64,000 bases of DNA from Sinorhizobium fredii USDA 257 (GCF_000265205.3 NC_018000.1:3596001-3660000); one strand, 5' to 3'; shown: positions 1 to 8,731, counted from the first letter of the stretch. Notes: generated by a model not told the origin, from the letters alone. Translations and numbers: made by a program.

Positions 1-672
1 GTGCTGCTTGCTGGGGCCGCCCTGTTGTTCTTCGTTTCCGTGAAATACATGCCGCTTGCCGACGCATTCGCGATCTATTTCGTCGAGCCCTTCATCCTGA
101 CCTGCCTGTCGGCATTGATCTTGCGAGAGAAAGTCGGCTGGCGCCGGTGGACTGCTATTGCCGTTGGATTCGGCGGCGCGATGATCGTCATCCAGCCGAG
201 CTTCGCGGTCTTCGGTTTGACGGCACTGCTGCCGATGGCCTGCGCCTTCCTGTTCGCCTGCTATCTTTTCCTCAATCGCGCCGTCGGCAGCGCCGATTCG
301 CCGCTCGCCATGCAGACTGTTGCCGGAATTGGCGGCACGCTCTTCATGGTGGTCGTCATCGCAATCGGCAACGGATTCGGCGCGGTCGATTTCGAGCCTT
401 CGCTGCCGCAATCGATTCTAGGCTGGATACTCGTGATCGCCCTGGGCGCGATTTCGGGCTACGGCCATCTCCTCGTCGTGAAGGCCTTCCGCCTTGCGCC
501 GCTGTCGCTACTGGCGCCCTTCCACTATTTCGAGATCGTTTCCGCCACGGCCCTCGGCTATCTTGTGTTCGGCGATTTTCCGACGCCCTCCAGATGGCTC
601 GGCATCGCGGTCATTGTCGGCTCCGGGCTGTTCATCATCTGGCGCGAGAGAGAAAAGCGAGACGCCGACTAA
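1..672 (+). CDS. DMT-family (EamA) transporter, 5' end missing
   Basis: This is an inner-membrane transporter of the drug/metabolite (EamA/RhaT) superfamily. The visible 223 residues are almost entirely hydrophobic helices and contain two stretches typical of EamA repeats: the end of the first repeat (LREKVGWRRWTAIAVGFGG) and the second repeat (APFHYFEIVSATALGYLVFGD). Family members have ten helices in about 290 residues, so roughly 70 residues lie before position 1; the GTG at base 1 is just the window edge and not a chosen start. A short charged tail (WREREKRDAD) ends the protein. The substrate cannot be read from the sequence. Its 3' end faces lipB with an 11-bp gap and no obvious terminator. 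Confidence 0.8.
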   Translation: MLLAGAALLFFVSVKYMPLADAFAIYFVEPFILTCLSALILREKVGWRRWTAIAVGFGGAMIVIQPSFAVFGLTALLPMACAFLFACYLFLNRAVGSADSPLAMQTVAGIGGTLFMVVVIAIGNGFGAVDFEPSLPQSILGWILVIALGAISGYGHLLVVKAFRLAPLSLLAPFHYFEIVSATALGYLVFGDFPTPSRWLGIAVIVGSGLFIIWREREKRDAD

Positions 673-683
673 GCCGGTTCCGC

Positions 684-1409
684 TTATTCCCACCCGTTGT
701 CGGTGCGCGTCGGACCGAAAACCATCTCGAACGCTTCCCTGATCCGGATATCCACGTCGGACATCATCACCGGCAGGCCCAGGTCGACAAGGCTGGTCAC
801 GCCATAGGCCCGAATGCCGCAGGGCACGATGCCGCCGAAATGATCGAGATCCGGATCGACGTTCAGCGAGAAACCATGGAAGCTGACCCATCTGCGCAGC
901 CGGATGCCGATAGCGGCGATCTTGTCTTCGGCCATTGATCCGTCGATGAGCGGCGGCTTTTCCGGACGGCGCACCCAGACGCCAACGCGGTCCTCGCGGC
1001 GCTCGCCCTTGATGTTCATCGAACCGAGTGTTGCAATGACGACACTTTCAAGCGCCGCGACGAAACCGCGAACGTCCTGGCGGCGGCGCTTCAAGTCGAG
1101 CATCACATAAACGACCCGCTGTCCCGGGCCGTGATAGGTGTACTCGCCGCCGCGACCAGTCGCAAACACGGGAAAGCGTCCGGGCATCACCAGGTCGGTT
1201 TCATTCGCACTCGTCCCGGCCGTGTAGAGGGGGGGATGCTCGACCAGCCAGACCAATTCGTCGGCGGTGCCGTCCGCAATGGAGGCCGCCTCCCGCTCCA
1301 TTGTCTCGACCGCCTCTGGATAATCGACGAGGGTAGGGGCGATGCGCCAGCGCACCGGCGGCGATTCCGGCGGCGCAAACATAGTTTGGCTGAGAGTCTC
1401 ACGCTGCAT
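684..1409 (-). CDS. lipB: Octanoyl-[ACP]:protein N-octanoyltransferase LipB
   Basis: LipB transfers octanoate from acyl carrier protein to the lipoyl domains of PDH, OGDH and GcvH, the first step of lipoate synthesis in the cytosol. Family motifs are clear: [20 protein letters not shown], the catalytic-lysine region [20 protein letters not shown], and the catalytic-cysteine region [15 protein letters not shown]. The frame is open far upstream, through the tRNA antisense, so the start must be chosen. ATG 1409 (MQRETLSQ) gives 241 residues and ATG 1382 (MFAPPESPP) gives 232; both fit the usual 220-250. The partner lipA lies at the far end of the window (55139), beside the PDH genes whose products need this modification. 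Confidence 0.92.
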   Translation of the reverse strand: MQRETLSQTMFAPPESPPVRWRIAPTLVDYPEAVETMEREAASIADGTADELVWLVEHPPLYTAGTSANETDLVMPGRFPVFATGRGGEYTYHGPGQRVVYVMLDLKRRRQDVRGFVAALESVVIATLGSMNIKGERREDRVGVWVRRPEKPPLIDGSMAEDKIAAIGIRLRRWVSFHGFSLNVDPDLDHFGGIVPCGIRAYGVTSLVDLGLPVMMSDVDIRIREAFEMVFGPTRTDNGWE

Positions 1410-1540
1410 AGGAAGCCTGCATTGACGATTTTTCCGGCCTGTACATGGGGCCGCGCGCAGCAAGAGTCCAGCGTTTCCAGAGCTTCGCGGAGAGGCCATG
1501 GAAATAGTTCCATTTCGCGTCAAATTTCTGTCGTCATACC

Positions 1541-1569
1541 CTTGTGCACCCCGAATCCTTTTGCTACAT
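1541..1569 (+). promoter_or_regulatory. Housekeeping promoter for tRNA-Leu
   Basis: CTTGTG (1541-1546), a 17-base spacer, then CTACAT (1564-1569). This matches the S. meliloti sigma70 consensus CTTGAC-N17-CTATAT with two mismatches and ideal spacing. The predicted start near 1576 is about 29 bases ahead of the mature tRNA. Confidence 0.55.
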
Positions 1570-1604
1570 GCAGCCCCGCCGACGCAATCGGCACCTACCA
1601 CGAT

Positions 1605-1689
1605 GCGGTCGTGGCGGAATTGGTAGACGCGCAGCGTTGAGGTCGCTGTGGGGCAACCCGTGGAAGTTCGAGTCTTCTCGACCGCACCA
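1605..1689 (+). tRNA. tRNA-Leu (GAG anticodon)
   Basis: The 85-nt gene has an encoded CCA end (1686-1689 region). The acceptor stem GCGGTCG (1605-1611) pairs perfectly with CGACCGC (1679-1685). The anticodon stem CAGCG/CGCTG closes the loop TTGAGGT, giving anticodon GAG at 1639-1641, which reads CUC and CUU leucine codons. A long variable arm (about GTGGGGCAACCCG) marks a class II tRNA, and the T arm carries GTTCGAGTC. It is monocistronic, with a promoter just upstream and a terminator just downstream. Confidence 0.97.
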
Positions 1690-1705
1690 TCAAAGATTAA
1701 AAAGG

Positions 1706-1736
1706 CCCCGTAACCTTCTGGTTGGACGGGGTTTTT
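1706..1736 (+). terminator. Rho-independent terminator of tRNA-Leu
   Basis: The outer stem CCCCGT/ACGGGG encloses an inner stem AACC/GGTT with loop TTCT and is followed by TTTTT at 1732-1736. It begins 17 bases after the tRNA CCA. Confidence 0.85.
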
Positions 1737-2132
1737 ATTTGCCAGACGTCGACGCGTGGACATCTCGATGAGCTCGGCCGCCAGGTTGCCGCAGCTCGCT
1801 CTCCTACATACGGGCGTCGTTTCTTTCCCGGAATTGTTAGAGAGTGCCCGACTAGGCTACTCACGATGTCACCGTCTCTACACAACATTGTTTACCGCTA
1901 AATTCGTGAAATCCTAAAAAAAAAGTCGGCGAATGGCCGGGTTTTGGTTATGCTCTTATTGTCATGACGGATTCGCGAGAAGCGCCGGCATGATGGGGTG
2001 ACAGAGCGACGAGTCTTGCGCAATGGCGTTCTCAAGCATCTGATGAGGCGCCGATCGATCGGTCCCGAACTGATATGCGGATAGTCGTCGTGAGCTGCTG
2101 CTTCGGCATCCGTTTTCAGTGCCGGTTAAAAA
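1737..2132. other. Intergenic region before prkA
   Basis: No credible reading frame, RNA gene or repeat is seen. There is a poly-A run near 1916-1923 and a locally AT-rich patch around 1885-1925. The prkA promoter starts at 2133. Confidence 0.6.
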
Positions 2133-2157
2133 GGAACTTTGAAGTCAGGAAACCGTT
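2133..2157 (+). promoter_or_regulatory. EcfG (RpoE2)-type general stress promoter of prkA
   Basis: GGAAC at 2133-2137, exactly 16 bases, then CGTT at 2154-2157. This is a perfect match to the alphaproteobacterial EcfG consensus GGAAC-N16/17-CGTT (RpoE2 in S. meliloti). It lies about 70 bases before the prkA start and reads toward prkA, the DUF444 gene and spoVR. Placing this cassette under general-stress control parallels E. coli, where yeaG-yeaH depends on RpoS. Confidence 0.75.
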
Positions 2158-2224
2158 CACTTGAAGCAATAGCCGAATGGCAGCGATCCCGGTTCAACCA
2201 AGCGGCTTGCCGCGGGAGAGCACG

Positions 2225-4174
2225 ATGCAAAGGAGTGAATCTGACGTCTTCGACCTCTTTTCGGAGATTTATTCGAGTGCAGCGCAAGAAGAGATAAGTC
2301 TACAGGAATATCTCCTCGCATGTCGCGACGACAAGACTATGTACGCCACCGCGCAGGAGCGGATGGTGGATGCCATCGGGGAACCGATCCTCATCGATAC
2401 CAGCGCTGACGAGCGCCTCGGCCGAATATTCTCAAACCGAACCATCAAGATCTATCCGGCCTTCTCCGATTTCTTCGGCATGGAAGACACGATCGAGCGA
2501 ATCGTGGGCTACTTCCGCTACGCCGCCCAGGGCCTCGAAGAGCGCAAGCAGATTCTCTACCTCCTGGGTCCGGTCGGCGGCGGTAAGTCGTCGCTTGCGG
2601 AGCGGCTGAAGAAGCTCATGGAGCAGCGGCCGATCTATACGCTGATGGTCGACGGCAAGATCAGCCCGGTCTTCGAGTCTCCGCTGGGCCTATTTCATCC
2701 CGAGCGCATGGCCGACCTCCTGGAGGACAAATACGGCATTGCAAGGCGAAGGCTTACCGGCCTGATTTCGCCCTGGGCCGCAAAGCGGCTCGACGAGGTC
2801 GGCGGCGACATATCGAAATTCAGCGTCGTCAAGCTGACGCCGTCGCGCCTGCGTCAGATCGCCATTGCAAAGACGGAACCCGGAGACGAAAACAATCAGG
2901 ACGTGTCCTCGCTGGTCGGCAAGGTCGACATCCGCCAATTGGAGAATTACAGCCAGGCGGACCCGGATGCCTATTCCTATAGCGGCGGTCTGAACCGCAC
3001 CACGCAGGGGCTGCTCGAATTCGTGGAGATGTTCAAGGCTCCGATCAAGGTCCTGCACCCGCTTCTGACGGCGACCCAGGAGGGCAGCTACAACGGTACG
3101 GAAAACTTCGGTGCCTTCCCGTATCAGGGCACGATCCTGGCGCACTCGAACGAATCGGAATGGCTGCAGTTCAAGAACAACCGCAACAACGAGGCGTTCC
3201 TCGACCGCATCCTGGTGGTCAAGGTTCCCTATTGCCTGCGCGTCACCGAGGAGAAGATGATCTACGAGAAGCTTCTCCGCGAGAGCGAGCTTTTCAGCAA
3301 TCCCTGCGCACCGGAGGTGCTGGAGATCCTGAGCCGCTTTACGGTCTCCACCCGGCTCGTTCCGCACGAGAACTCGTCGCTTTACACGAAGATGCGCGTC
3401 TATGACGGCGAGAACCTCAAGGACGTAGATCCCAAGGCCCGCTCGGTTCAGGAATATCGTGATGCCGCCGGCGTTGACGAAGCCATGACGGGCGTCAGCA
3501 CGCGTTTCGCCTTCAAGGTTCTGTCGGAAACCTTCAACTACGATACGAAGGAGGTCGCCGCCGACCCCGTTCACCTGATGTACATCATGGAACAGGCCAT
3601 CAAGCGGGAGCAGTTCGCGAAAGAAACGGAAGCGGCCTATCTCGACTTCATCAAGTCGGAACTCGCCAGCCGCTATGCCGAATTCATCGGCCATGAGATC
3701 CAGAAGGCCTATCTGGAATCCTACAGCGAATACGGCCAGAACCTCTTCGACCGCTACATCGCCTATGCCGATGCATGGCTTGAGGACCAGGACTTCAAGG
3801 ACCCCGACACGGGGCAGATCCTCAACCGCAAGATCCTCGACAGCGAGCTGTCGCAGATCGAGAAGCCGGCGGGCATTGCCAACCCGAAGGACTTCCGCAA
3901 CGAGGTCGTCAAGTTCACCTTGCGGGCCCGTGCCAAGAACCACGGCCGTAACCCGTCCTGGACGAGCTACGAGAAGCTGCGGGAAGTCATCGAGAAACGC
4001 ATGTTCGGTCAGGTCGAGGACCTGTTGCCGGTTATCAGCTTCGGTTCCAAGAAGGACAGCGCGACCGAGAAGCAACATGCGGAATTCGTCCAGCGCATGA
4101 AGGAGCGCGGCTACACCGAGCGCCAGGTACGTCGACTGGTCGACTGGTACATGCGCGTGAACAAGGCAGGGTAA
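2225..4174 (+). CDS. prkA: PrkA-family serine protein kinase / AAA+ ATPase
   Basis: The 649-residue protein belongs to the PrkA/YeaG family: an N-terminal AAA+ domain followed by a PrkA kinase-like C-terminal domain. Walker A is GPVGGGKSS at residues 115-123, and the family start (SESDVFDLFSEIY) and the FAFKVLSETFNYD region are clear. ATG 2225 is chosen over the in-frame ATG 2177 because GGGAG stands a few bases before it and the resulting N terminus fits the family. Members phosphorylate proteins in vitro and act in stress and stationary-phase adaptation; the physiological substrates are not known. It is followed after 25 bp by the DUF444 gene and then spoVR, the same trio as yeaG-yeaH-ycgB in enterobacteria. 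Confidence 0.95.
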   Translation: MQRSESDVFDLFSEIYSSAAQEEISLQEYLLACRDDKTMYATAQERMVDAIGEPILIDTSADERLGRIFSNRTIKIYPAFSDFFGMEDTIERIVGYFRYAAQGLEERKQILYLLGPVGGGKSSLAERLKKLMEQRPIYTLMVDGKISPVFESPLGLFHPERMADLLEDKYGIARRRLTGLISPWAAKRLDEVGGDISKFSVVKLTPSRLRQIAIAKTEPGDENNQDVSSLVGKVDIRQLENYSQADPDAYSYSGGLNRTTQGLLEFVEMFKAPIKVLHPLLTATQEGSYNGTENFGAFPYQGTILAHSNESEWLQFKNNRNNEAFLDRILVVKVPYCLRVTEEKMIYEKLLRESELFSNPCAPEVLEILSRFTVSTRLVPHENSSLYTKMRVYDGENLKDVDPKARSVQEYRDAAGVDEAMTGVSTRFAFKVLSETFNYDTKEVAADPVHLMYIMEQAIKREQFAKETEAAYLDFIKSELASRYAEFIGHEIQKAYLESYSEYGQNLFDRYIAYADAWLEDQDFKDPDTGQILNRKILDSELSQIEKPAGIANPKDFRNEVVKFTLRARAKNHGRNPSWTSYEKLREVIEKRMFGQVEDLLPVISFGSKKDSATEKQHAEFVQRMKERGYTERQVRRLVDWYMRVNKAG

Positions 4175-4199
4175 GCGTGCGGTTAACAGGGGGCAGCAC

Positions 4200-5516
4200 A
4201 TGCCGAACTTTATCGACCGCCGCCTTAACCCGAAGGACAAGAGTCTCGGTAACAGGCAGCGCTTCCTGAAGCGCGCGCGCGAGGAACTGAAGCGGGCCAT
4301 CAAGGAACAGGTCAAGTCGGGAAAGATCGCCGACGTCGACGCTGAACACAATGTGACGATGCCCGCCCGCGGCGTCGGCGAGCCGACGTTCCAGCCGGCC
4401 GGTGACTCCGGCGAACGGCAATATGTCCTGCCCGGCAATCGCGAGTTCGCGGCGGGGGATCGTCTTCCGAAGCGGGCTTCCGGCGGGGGTGCCACGGGCG
4501 CGGGTGCCGGCACCGGACGGAGCGAGGACGAATTTCAATTCGTCCTTTCGCGCGAGGAGGTCCTCGATCTCTTCTTCGAGGACCTGGAACTTCCCGATAT
4601 GGTCAAGCTCAACCTGAAGGAGTCCGTCGCCTTCAAACGGCGCCGCGCCGGCTTTGCCGCGACGGGCTCGCCCACAAATATCAACGTCGGCCGCACGATG
4701 CGCAACAGCTTTGGCCGCCGCATCGCCCTACACCGACCGGGGCGACGGGAAGTGGAAGCGATCGCCGAGGAGATCGCCAAGCTGCAGGCAGAGCCGAAGT
4801 CCGGCGCGAAGCACCAGCAGCACCTCGAGGAACTGCGTGAGAAGCTGGAAAAGCTGGAGCGGCGGCGCCGGCGCATTCCCTATGTCGATCCGGTCGACAT
4901 CCGCTTCAATCGGTTCGAGCCGCAGCCGCTGCCGAATGCCAGCGCCGTGATGTTCTGCCTGATGGATGTGTCCGCTTCCATGGGCGAACGCGAGAAGGAC
5001 CTCGCGAAGCGCTTCTTCGTACTGCTGCACCTCTTTCTGAAGCGGCGTTACGATAGGATTGACATCGTCTTCATTCGCCACACGGACGAGGCCGGCGAAG
5101 TGGACGAGAACACCTTCTTCTACAGCAAGCAGAGCGGCGGCACGATCGTCTCGACGGCGCTAGAGGAGATGCTCCGCGTCATTCGGGAGCGTTATCCGGC
5201 CCGCGAATGGAATATCTATGCGGCGCAAGCCTCGGATGGCGAGAACATTTCCGGCGACTCGGAACGTTGCGCGTCGCTCCTGCACGATGAATTGATGCGG
5301 CTCTGCCAGTATTACGCCTATGTCGAGATCATCGACGAGCGCGAGACGGAAATTTTCGGCACCACCGACAATGGAACCTCGCTCTGGCGTGCCTATCGAA
5401 CGGTCGATGGCGAGTGGCCGAATTTCCAGATGACCCGCATCGCCAAGCCGGCCGACATCTATCCCGTCTTCCGGAAACTCTTCGGCAAGCAGCCGGCAGT
5501 GCAAGTGCGTAAGTGA
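4200..5516 (+). CDS. DUF444 family protein (YeaH/YhbH-like)
   Basis: The 438-residue cytosolic protein matches the YeaH/YhbH family. The N terminus is basic (NFIDRRLNPKDKSLGNRQRF), a glycine-rich linker follows near residues 98-105, then a charged helical segment (about 175-225), and a von Willebrand A-like C-terminal half with the MIDAS-type motif DVSASMGE near residue 258. The ATG at 4200 follows a GGGGG ribosome site. It sits 25 bp after prkA and 12 bp before spoVR. Genetic work in enterobacteria ties YeaH to YeaG; a role as adaptor or target of the kinase is inference. Confidence 0.93.
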   Translation: MPNFIDRRLNPKDKSLGNRQRFLKRAREELKRAIKEQVKSGKIADVDAEHNVTMPARGVGEPTFQPAGDSGERQYVLPGNREFAAGDRLPKRASGGGATGAGAGTGRSEDEFQFVLSREEVLDLFFEDLELPDMVKLNLKESVAFKRRRAGFAATGSPTNINVGRTMRNSFGRRIALHRPGRREVEAIAEEIAKLQAEPKSGAKHQQHLEELREKLEKLERRRRRIPYVDPVDIRFNRFEPQPLPNASAVMFCLMDVSASMGEREKDLAKRFFVLLHLFLKRRYDRIDIVFIRHTDEAGEVDENTFFYSKQSGGTIVSTALEEMLRVIRERYPAREWNIYAAQASDGENISGDSERCASLLHDELMRLCQYYAYVEIIDERETEIFGTTDNGTSLWRAYRTVDGEWPNFQMTRIAKPADIYPVFRKLFGKQPAVQVRK

Positions 5517-5528
5517 GAGGCGACCGGG

Positions 5529-7082
5529 ATGCCAAAAAAGGGTGCGGCTTCAAACCTCCTGTTTCAGGGTTCCGACTGGAATTTCGAGACGCTCGCGCGC
5601 ACCTATGATGCGATCGAGACCGTGGCGCTCGAGGACCTTGGCCTCGACGTCTATCCCAACCAGCTCGAGATCATCTCTTCCGAGCAGATGCTCGACGCCT
5701 ATTCCTCCGTCGGCATGCCGCTGATGTACCAGCACTGGTCCTTCGGGAAGCGCTTCGTTTTCGAGGACAATCTTTATCGCAGAGGCAGACGCGGGCTCGC
5801 CTACGAGTTGGTCATCAACTCCAATCCCTGCATCACCTATCTGATGGAAGAAAACACCATGGCCATGCAGGCCCTGGTGACGGCGCACGCGGCCTTTGGC
5901 CACAATCATTTCTTCAAGAACAATTACCTGTTCCGGCAATGGACCGATGCCAGCGCTATCCTGAGCTACATGGAGTTCGCCAAGAAATACATTACCAAAT
6001 GCGAAGAGCGCTACGGGACCACGGCCGTCGAGGCCATTCTCGATTCCGCCCACGCCCTCATGGATCAAGGCGTCTTCCGCTATCGGCGGCCTCCGAGGCT
6101 GTCGTCGGAAAAGGAGCGGGAGCGGATGCGGGAAAGACTGGAATACGAGGAGCAGACCTATAGCGATCTTTGGCGGACCCTTCCGACGACGAGCGAGAGC
6201 AGCGACCCGGACGCCCTCGAACGCGACGTGTCGGAGCGCAAGAAGGCGCTCAACCTGCCCGACGAGAATCTTCTCTATTTCCTGGAGAAGACCAGCCTCA
6301 TCCTCGAACCCTGGCAGCGGGAAATCCTGCGGATCGTCCGTGTCATCGCCCAGTACTTCTACCCACAGCGGCAGACCAAGGTGATGAACGAGGGATGCGC
6401 GACCTTCGTTCACTACACGATCATGAACAATTTCTTTGAACAGGGGAGGATAACCGAAGGCGCGATGCTGGAAATTCTCCAGAGCCACACCAATGTCGTC
6501 TTCCAACCGTCTTTCGACGATCCGCGCTTTCCTGGAATCAACCCTTATGCGCTCGGTTTCGCCATGATGCAGGACATCGAGCGAATCTGCGTCGATCCCA
6601 CGGCCGAGGACCGGGACTGGTTTCCCGAGATCGCCGGCAGCGGCAACTGGCGCGAGACGCTGCTGGACGCCTGGGCGAACCACCGCGACGAGTCCTTCAT
6701 CCTGCAGTATTTGAGCCCGACACTGATACGCAAATTCAGGCTTTTCCTGTTGTCGGATGAGGCGGACGAAAAGTATTGCGAGGTCGCCTCGATCCACAAC
6801 GAGCGCGGTTACGAGGCCATTCGCGCCGCCCTTGCACGCAGCTATGACATTGGCGCGAATCAGCCGGACATTCAGGTCATGGATGTCGACCTCTTGGGGG
6901 ATCGCCACTTGCGGCTGCAGCACAATGTCAAGAATGGCATTCTTCTCGAGGAGGCCAGCCGCGACGCCACGCTCCGACATGTACGCCATCTGTGGGGTTA
7001 TGAGGTCAGCCTTGCCGGTGTCGAGCCTGAAACGGGCGAGACACTCTACGAGTGCTCGACGGCGGATATCGAGGAAGAGTGA
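5529..7082 (+). CDS. SpoVR family protein
   Basis: The 517 residues match the SpoVR/YcgB family along the full length: the early DWNFETLARTYDAIE and YPNQLEIISSEQMLDAYSS segments, the YQHWSFGKRF motif, and the C-terminal block DVDLLGDRHLRLQH. In Bacillus SpoVR is needed for spore cortex, but this organism does not sporulate, and the conserved partnership is with PrkA and DUF444. The ATG at 5529 overlaps nothing and follows a GAGAGGCGACCGGG leader. It is the last gene of the trio. No T-rich terminator follows; a small dyad (GAAATCG-CGA-CGATTTC near 7120) is the only hairpin seen. Confidence 0.94.
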   Translation: MPKKGAASNLLFQGSDWNFETLARTYDAIETVALEDLGLDVYPNQLEIISSEQMLDAYSSVGMPLMYQHWSFGKRFVFEDNLYRRGRRGLAYELVINSNPCITYLMEENTMAMQALVTAHAAFGHNHFFKNNYLFRQWTDASAILSYMEFAKKYITKCEERYGTTAVEAILDSAHALMDQGVFRYRRPPRLSSEKERERMRERLEYEEQTYSDLWRTLPTTSESSDPDALERDVSERKKALNLPDENLLYFLEKTSLILEPWQREILRIVRVIAQYFYPQRQTKVMNEGCATFVHYTIMNNFFEQGRITEGAMLEILQSHTNVVFQPSFDDPRFPGINPYALGFAMMQDIERICVDPTAEDRDWFPEIAGSGNWRETLLDAWANHRDESFILQYLSPTLIRKFRLFLLSDEADEKYCEVASIHNERGYEAIRAALARSYDIGANQPDIQVMDVDLLGDRHLRLQHNVKNGILLEEASRDATLRHVRHLWGYEVSLAGVEPETGETLYECSTADIEEE

Positions 7083-7192
7083 AGGGCGATCTGCGCTTTC
7101 CGACATAGGCCACCGCTCGGAAATCGCGACGATTTCGGGGTGAAATCATCGCGACCGAGGGGCCATGTCGCTACGACGTCTACGGTTGGCAG

Positions 7193-7561
7193 TCACTTCT
7201 CCGTGCCGTCGGGCGCAACCTGCTGCATCTCTCCGCCGGTTCCAGTTTGCGCGGTCGGGTCGCGGTCCGTCGGCGCGGGTATAGCTGGCGTGGACTGATC
7301 TTGATTGACGCTGCCGGTTTGTTCAGGCGACGGCCCCGGCTGCATCTGCTCCGTTTCCGCCGTTCGGTCGCTGTCTATGCTTTCGCCCCAAATTTCGACC
7401 GCGCCCCAAACGATGAAGGCTAGCATGAGCCCGCCGAGGAGTACCGCCAGAATCGCGGTCCCGCTGCGGCCTTGCTTCGCCTCCGCAGCCGAAAAACTCT
7501 CTCTCTCGGAGTCATGCGTCGCGGTTGCCGGATCGCCGCGTTCATCGAGATATTTGGCCAT
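7193..7561 (-). CDS. Small single-span membrane protein, EcfG-promoted
   Basis: This 122-residue protein of unknown function has a charged N-terminal section (about 35 residues), one transmembrane helix (TAILAVLLGGLMLAFIVWGA, about 35-55), and a Pro/Gln/Thr-rich tail probably disordered in the periplasm. The start is firm: AAGGAGA lies 7 bases before the ATG. A perfect EcfG promoter (7590-7614) reads straight into it. It is tail-to-tail with the prkA-spoVR cassette, which has the same promoter type. I recognise no named family. Confidence 0.8.
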   Translation of the reverse strand: MAKYLDERGDPATATHDSERESFSAAEAKQGRSGTAILAVLLGGLMLAFIVWGAVEIWGESIDSDRTAETEQMQPGPSPEQTGSVNQDQSTPAIPAPTDRDPTAQTGTGGEMQQVAPDGTEK

Positions 7562-7589
7562 GGCATCGTCTCCTTAGATTTCCTTGGAG

Positions 7590-7614
7590 AACGGGCTCGG
7601 CATCGCAATGTTCC
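7590..7614 (-). promoter_or_regulatory. EcfG (RpoE2)-type promoter of the 122-residue membrane protein
   Basis: On the minus strand GGAAC (7614-7610), exactly 16 bases, then CGTT (7593-7590). It is a perfect consensus about 30 bases before the start codon at 7561, correctly oriented. Confidence 0.75.
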
Positions 7615-7622
7615 GACGAGGG

Positions 7623-7880
7623 TTAGTCGCCCAAGGAATCGACCATGCTGCGGCGAATGAGCTTGTAGGTGTGATCGGGCTGAACCTCGTAGGTCTCGTA
7701 GACCGTTCGGCCCTCATGAAGGAACCGGTTCTGTATCTTCGTGCCCGGCGCGGCCAGCGTCTTTCGGGACGAGGCCGTTTCCCCATAGGTGAGGCTTCCG
7801 GGAAGCGGCTCGAGGTCGGGCGTGGCGGTGCATCCTGTAAGCGCTATGGCGCAGAGGAGGGGGAGGTGCAGAAGTTTCAT
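7623..7880 (-). CDS. Small lipoprotein
   Basis: The 85-residue protein starts with a type II signal peptide (MKLLHLPLLCAIALTGC) whose lipobox LTGC puts the lipidated cysteine at residue 17. The mature part of about 69 residues contains GSLTYGE and RSMVDSLGD and matches no family I can name. It is likely periplasmic or anchored in the outer membrane. The gene lies upstream of the EcfG-promoted membrane protein on the same strand but is separated from it by that promoter. Confidence 0.78.
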   Translation of the reverse strand: MKLLHLPLLCAIALTGCTATPDLEPLPGSLTYGETASSRKTLAAPGTKIQNRFLHEGRTVYETYEVQPDHTYKLIRRSMVDSLGD

Positions 7881-8021
7881 CGCATGTCCTTCGGTTTCAT
7901 TCCGGAACTGCCGAGTTCGGCTCTGATCTTCCCAATTCGTCAGAGGGCGGCGGGCTTCCGGAGCGGCGCGACCCTATTGAACTGGAAGCCGCAGCGCAAC
8001 CTTGGCGCGCCGATCAGGATG

Positions 8022-8513
8022 TCAGGTCAGCTTTTCCAACCGCTTCACCGCCCGTTCGCGCTTCAGCCTCGACAGCCGACGGATCCAGAAGATGCCGTCG
8101 AGCTGGTCGATCTCGTGCTGAAGGCAGACCGCCATCAGTCCGCTTGCCTCTTCCTCGACCGTCTCGCCCGAAATCGTCTGGTAACGGACGCGAACGCTGC
8201 CCGGCCGCTCCACCTCTTCGGTAATGCCGGGCATCGAGACGCTGCCCTCGCTGTGACGCGTCGTCTCTTTAGAGTGCCAGACGATCTGCGGATTGACGAA
8301 GATTCGGGGACCTGCCTGGCGATCAAGTTCGATCACCGTCACCCGTTGCAGGACGCCGATATGCGGCCCGGTGATGCCGATTCCGGGAGCCGCACGCATC
8401 GTCTCGGTGAGATCGTCGACAAGGCTGCGAAGGTCATTGTCGAAGCGGCTGACCGTTTCGGCGCTCTTGCCGAGGGCCGCGTTTGGAAACCGGATGATGG
8501 GTCGAATAGCCAT
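8022..8513 (-). CDS. Peptide deformylase-like protein with altered metal ligands
   Basis: The 163-residue protein has the fold and length of bacterial peptide deformylase, which removes the N-formyl group from nascent proteins. The active site is not intact: motif I reads GIGITGPHIG instead of the usual GxGLAAxQ; motif II reads EGSVS, with Ser (AGC) replacing the metal-binding Cys of EGCLS; motif III reads HEIDQ, with Gln (CAG) replacing the second His of HExxH. Only one of the three metal ligands (the first His) and the catalytic Glu remain. Catalysis is therefore unlikely; a binding or regulatory role is inference. A separate functional def gene is expected elsewhere. It is divergent from mgtE. 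Confidence 0.85.
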   Translation of the reverse strand: MAIRPIIRFPNAALGKSAETVSRFDNDLRSLVDDLTETMRAAPGIGITGPHIGVLQRVTVIELDRQAGPRIFVNPQIVWHSKETTRHSEGSVSMPGITEEVERPGSVRVRYQTISGETVEEEASGLMAVCLQHEIDQLDGIFWIRRLSRLKRERAVKRLEKLT

Positions 8514-8731
8514 GCAGGATGCTCTCTTGTGTGAATGACCGTCCTGTCGCTTTCGGGTGGTGCCGGCAGGCCTTACTCATTTCACTTTTTTCATGTGCAT
8601 TTGCAACAGCTTGGAGAAAAGGTCCGCGGCCCGGCGTGGATGTGTGGACCTGGGCAGAGCTTTGCGCTAGCAGGGCAATGGGCTGTCTATAGCGCAGGTT
8701 CGGGCGGCGTATTCTTTTGGAGGGCGGGTCC

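Noticed and set aside
1410..1763. Upstream extension of the lipB frame through the tRNA-Leu region.
   Set aside because: It would translate the antisense of a tRNA gene and its terminator; LipB homology starts after 1409.
2690..4513. A 607-codon reading frame on the minus strand, and similar long frames antisense to thrS (27558-29192), pyrG (42493-44322), pdhC (50568-52559), lpdA (52556-54613), dac (15525-17279) and ntrBC (62579-63937).
   Set aside because: Each lies opposite a well-recognised gene, has Arg/Ala/Val-biased composition, no family motif and no ribosome site. GC-rich third codon positions keep the antisense frames open.
8534..8731. A magnesium riboswitch in the mgtE leader.
   Set aside because: Only loose dyads are present; no ykoK or mgtA-like core was recognised.
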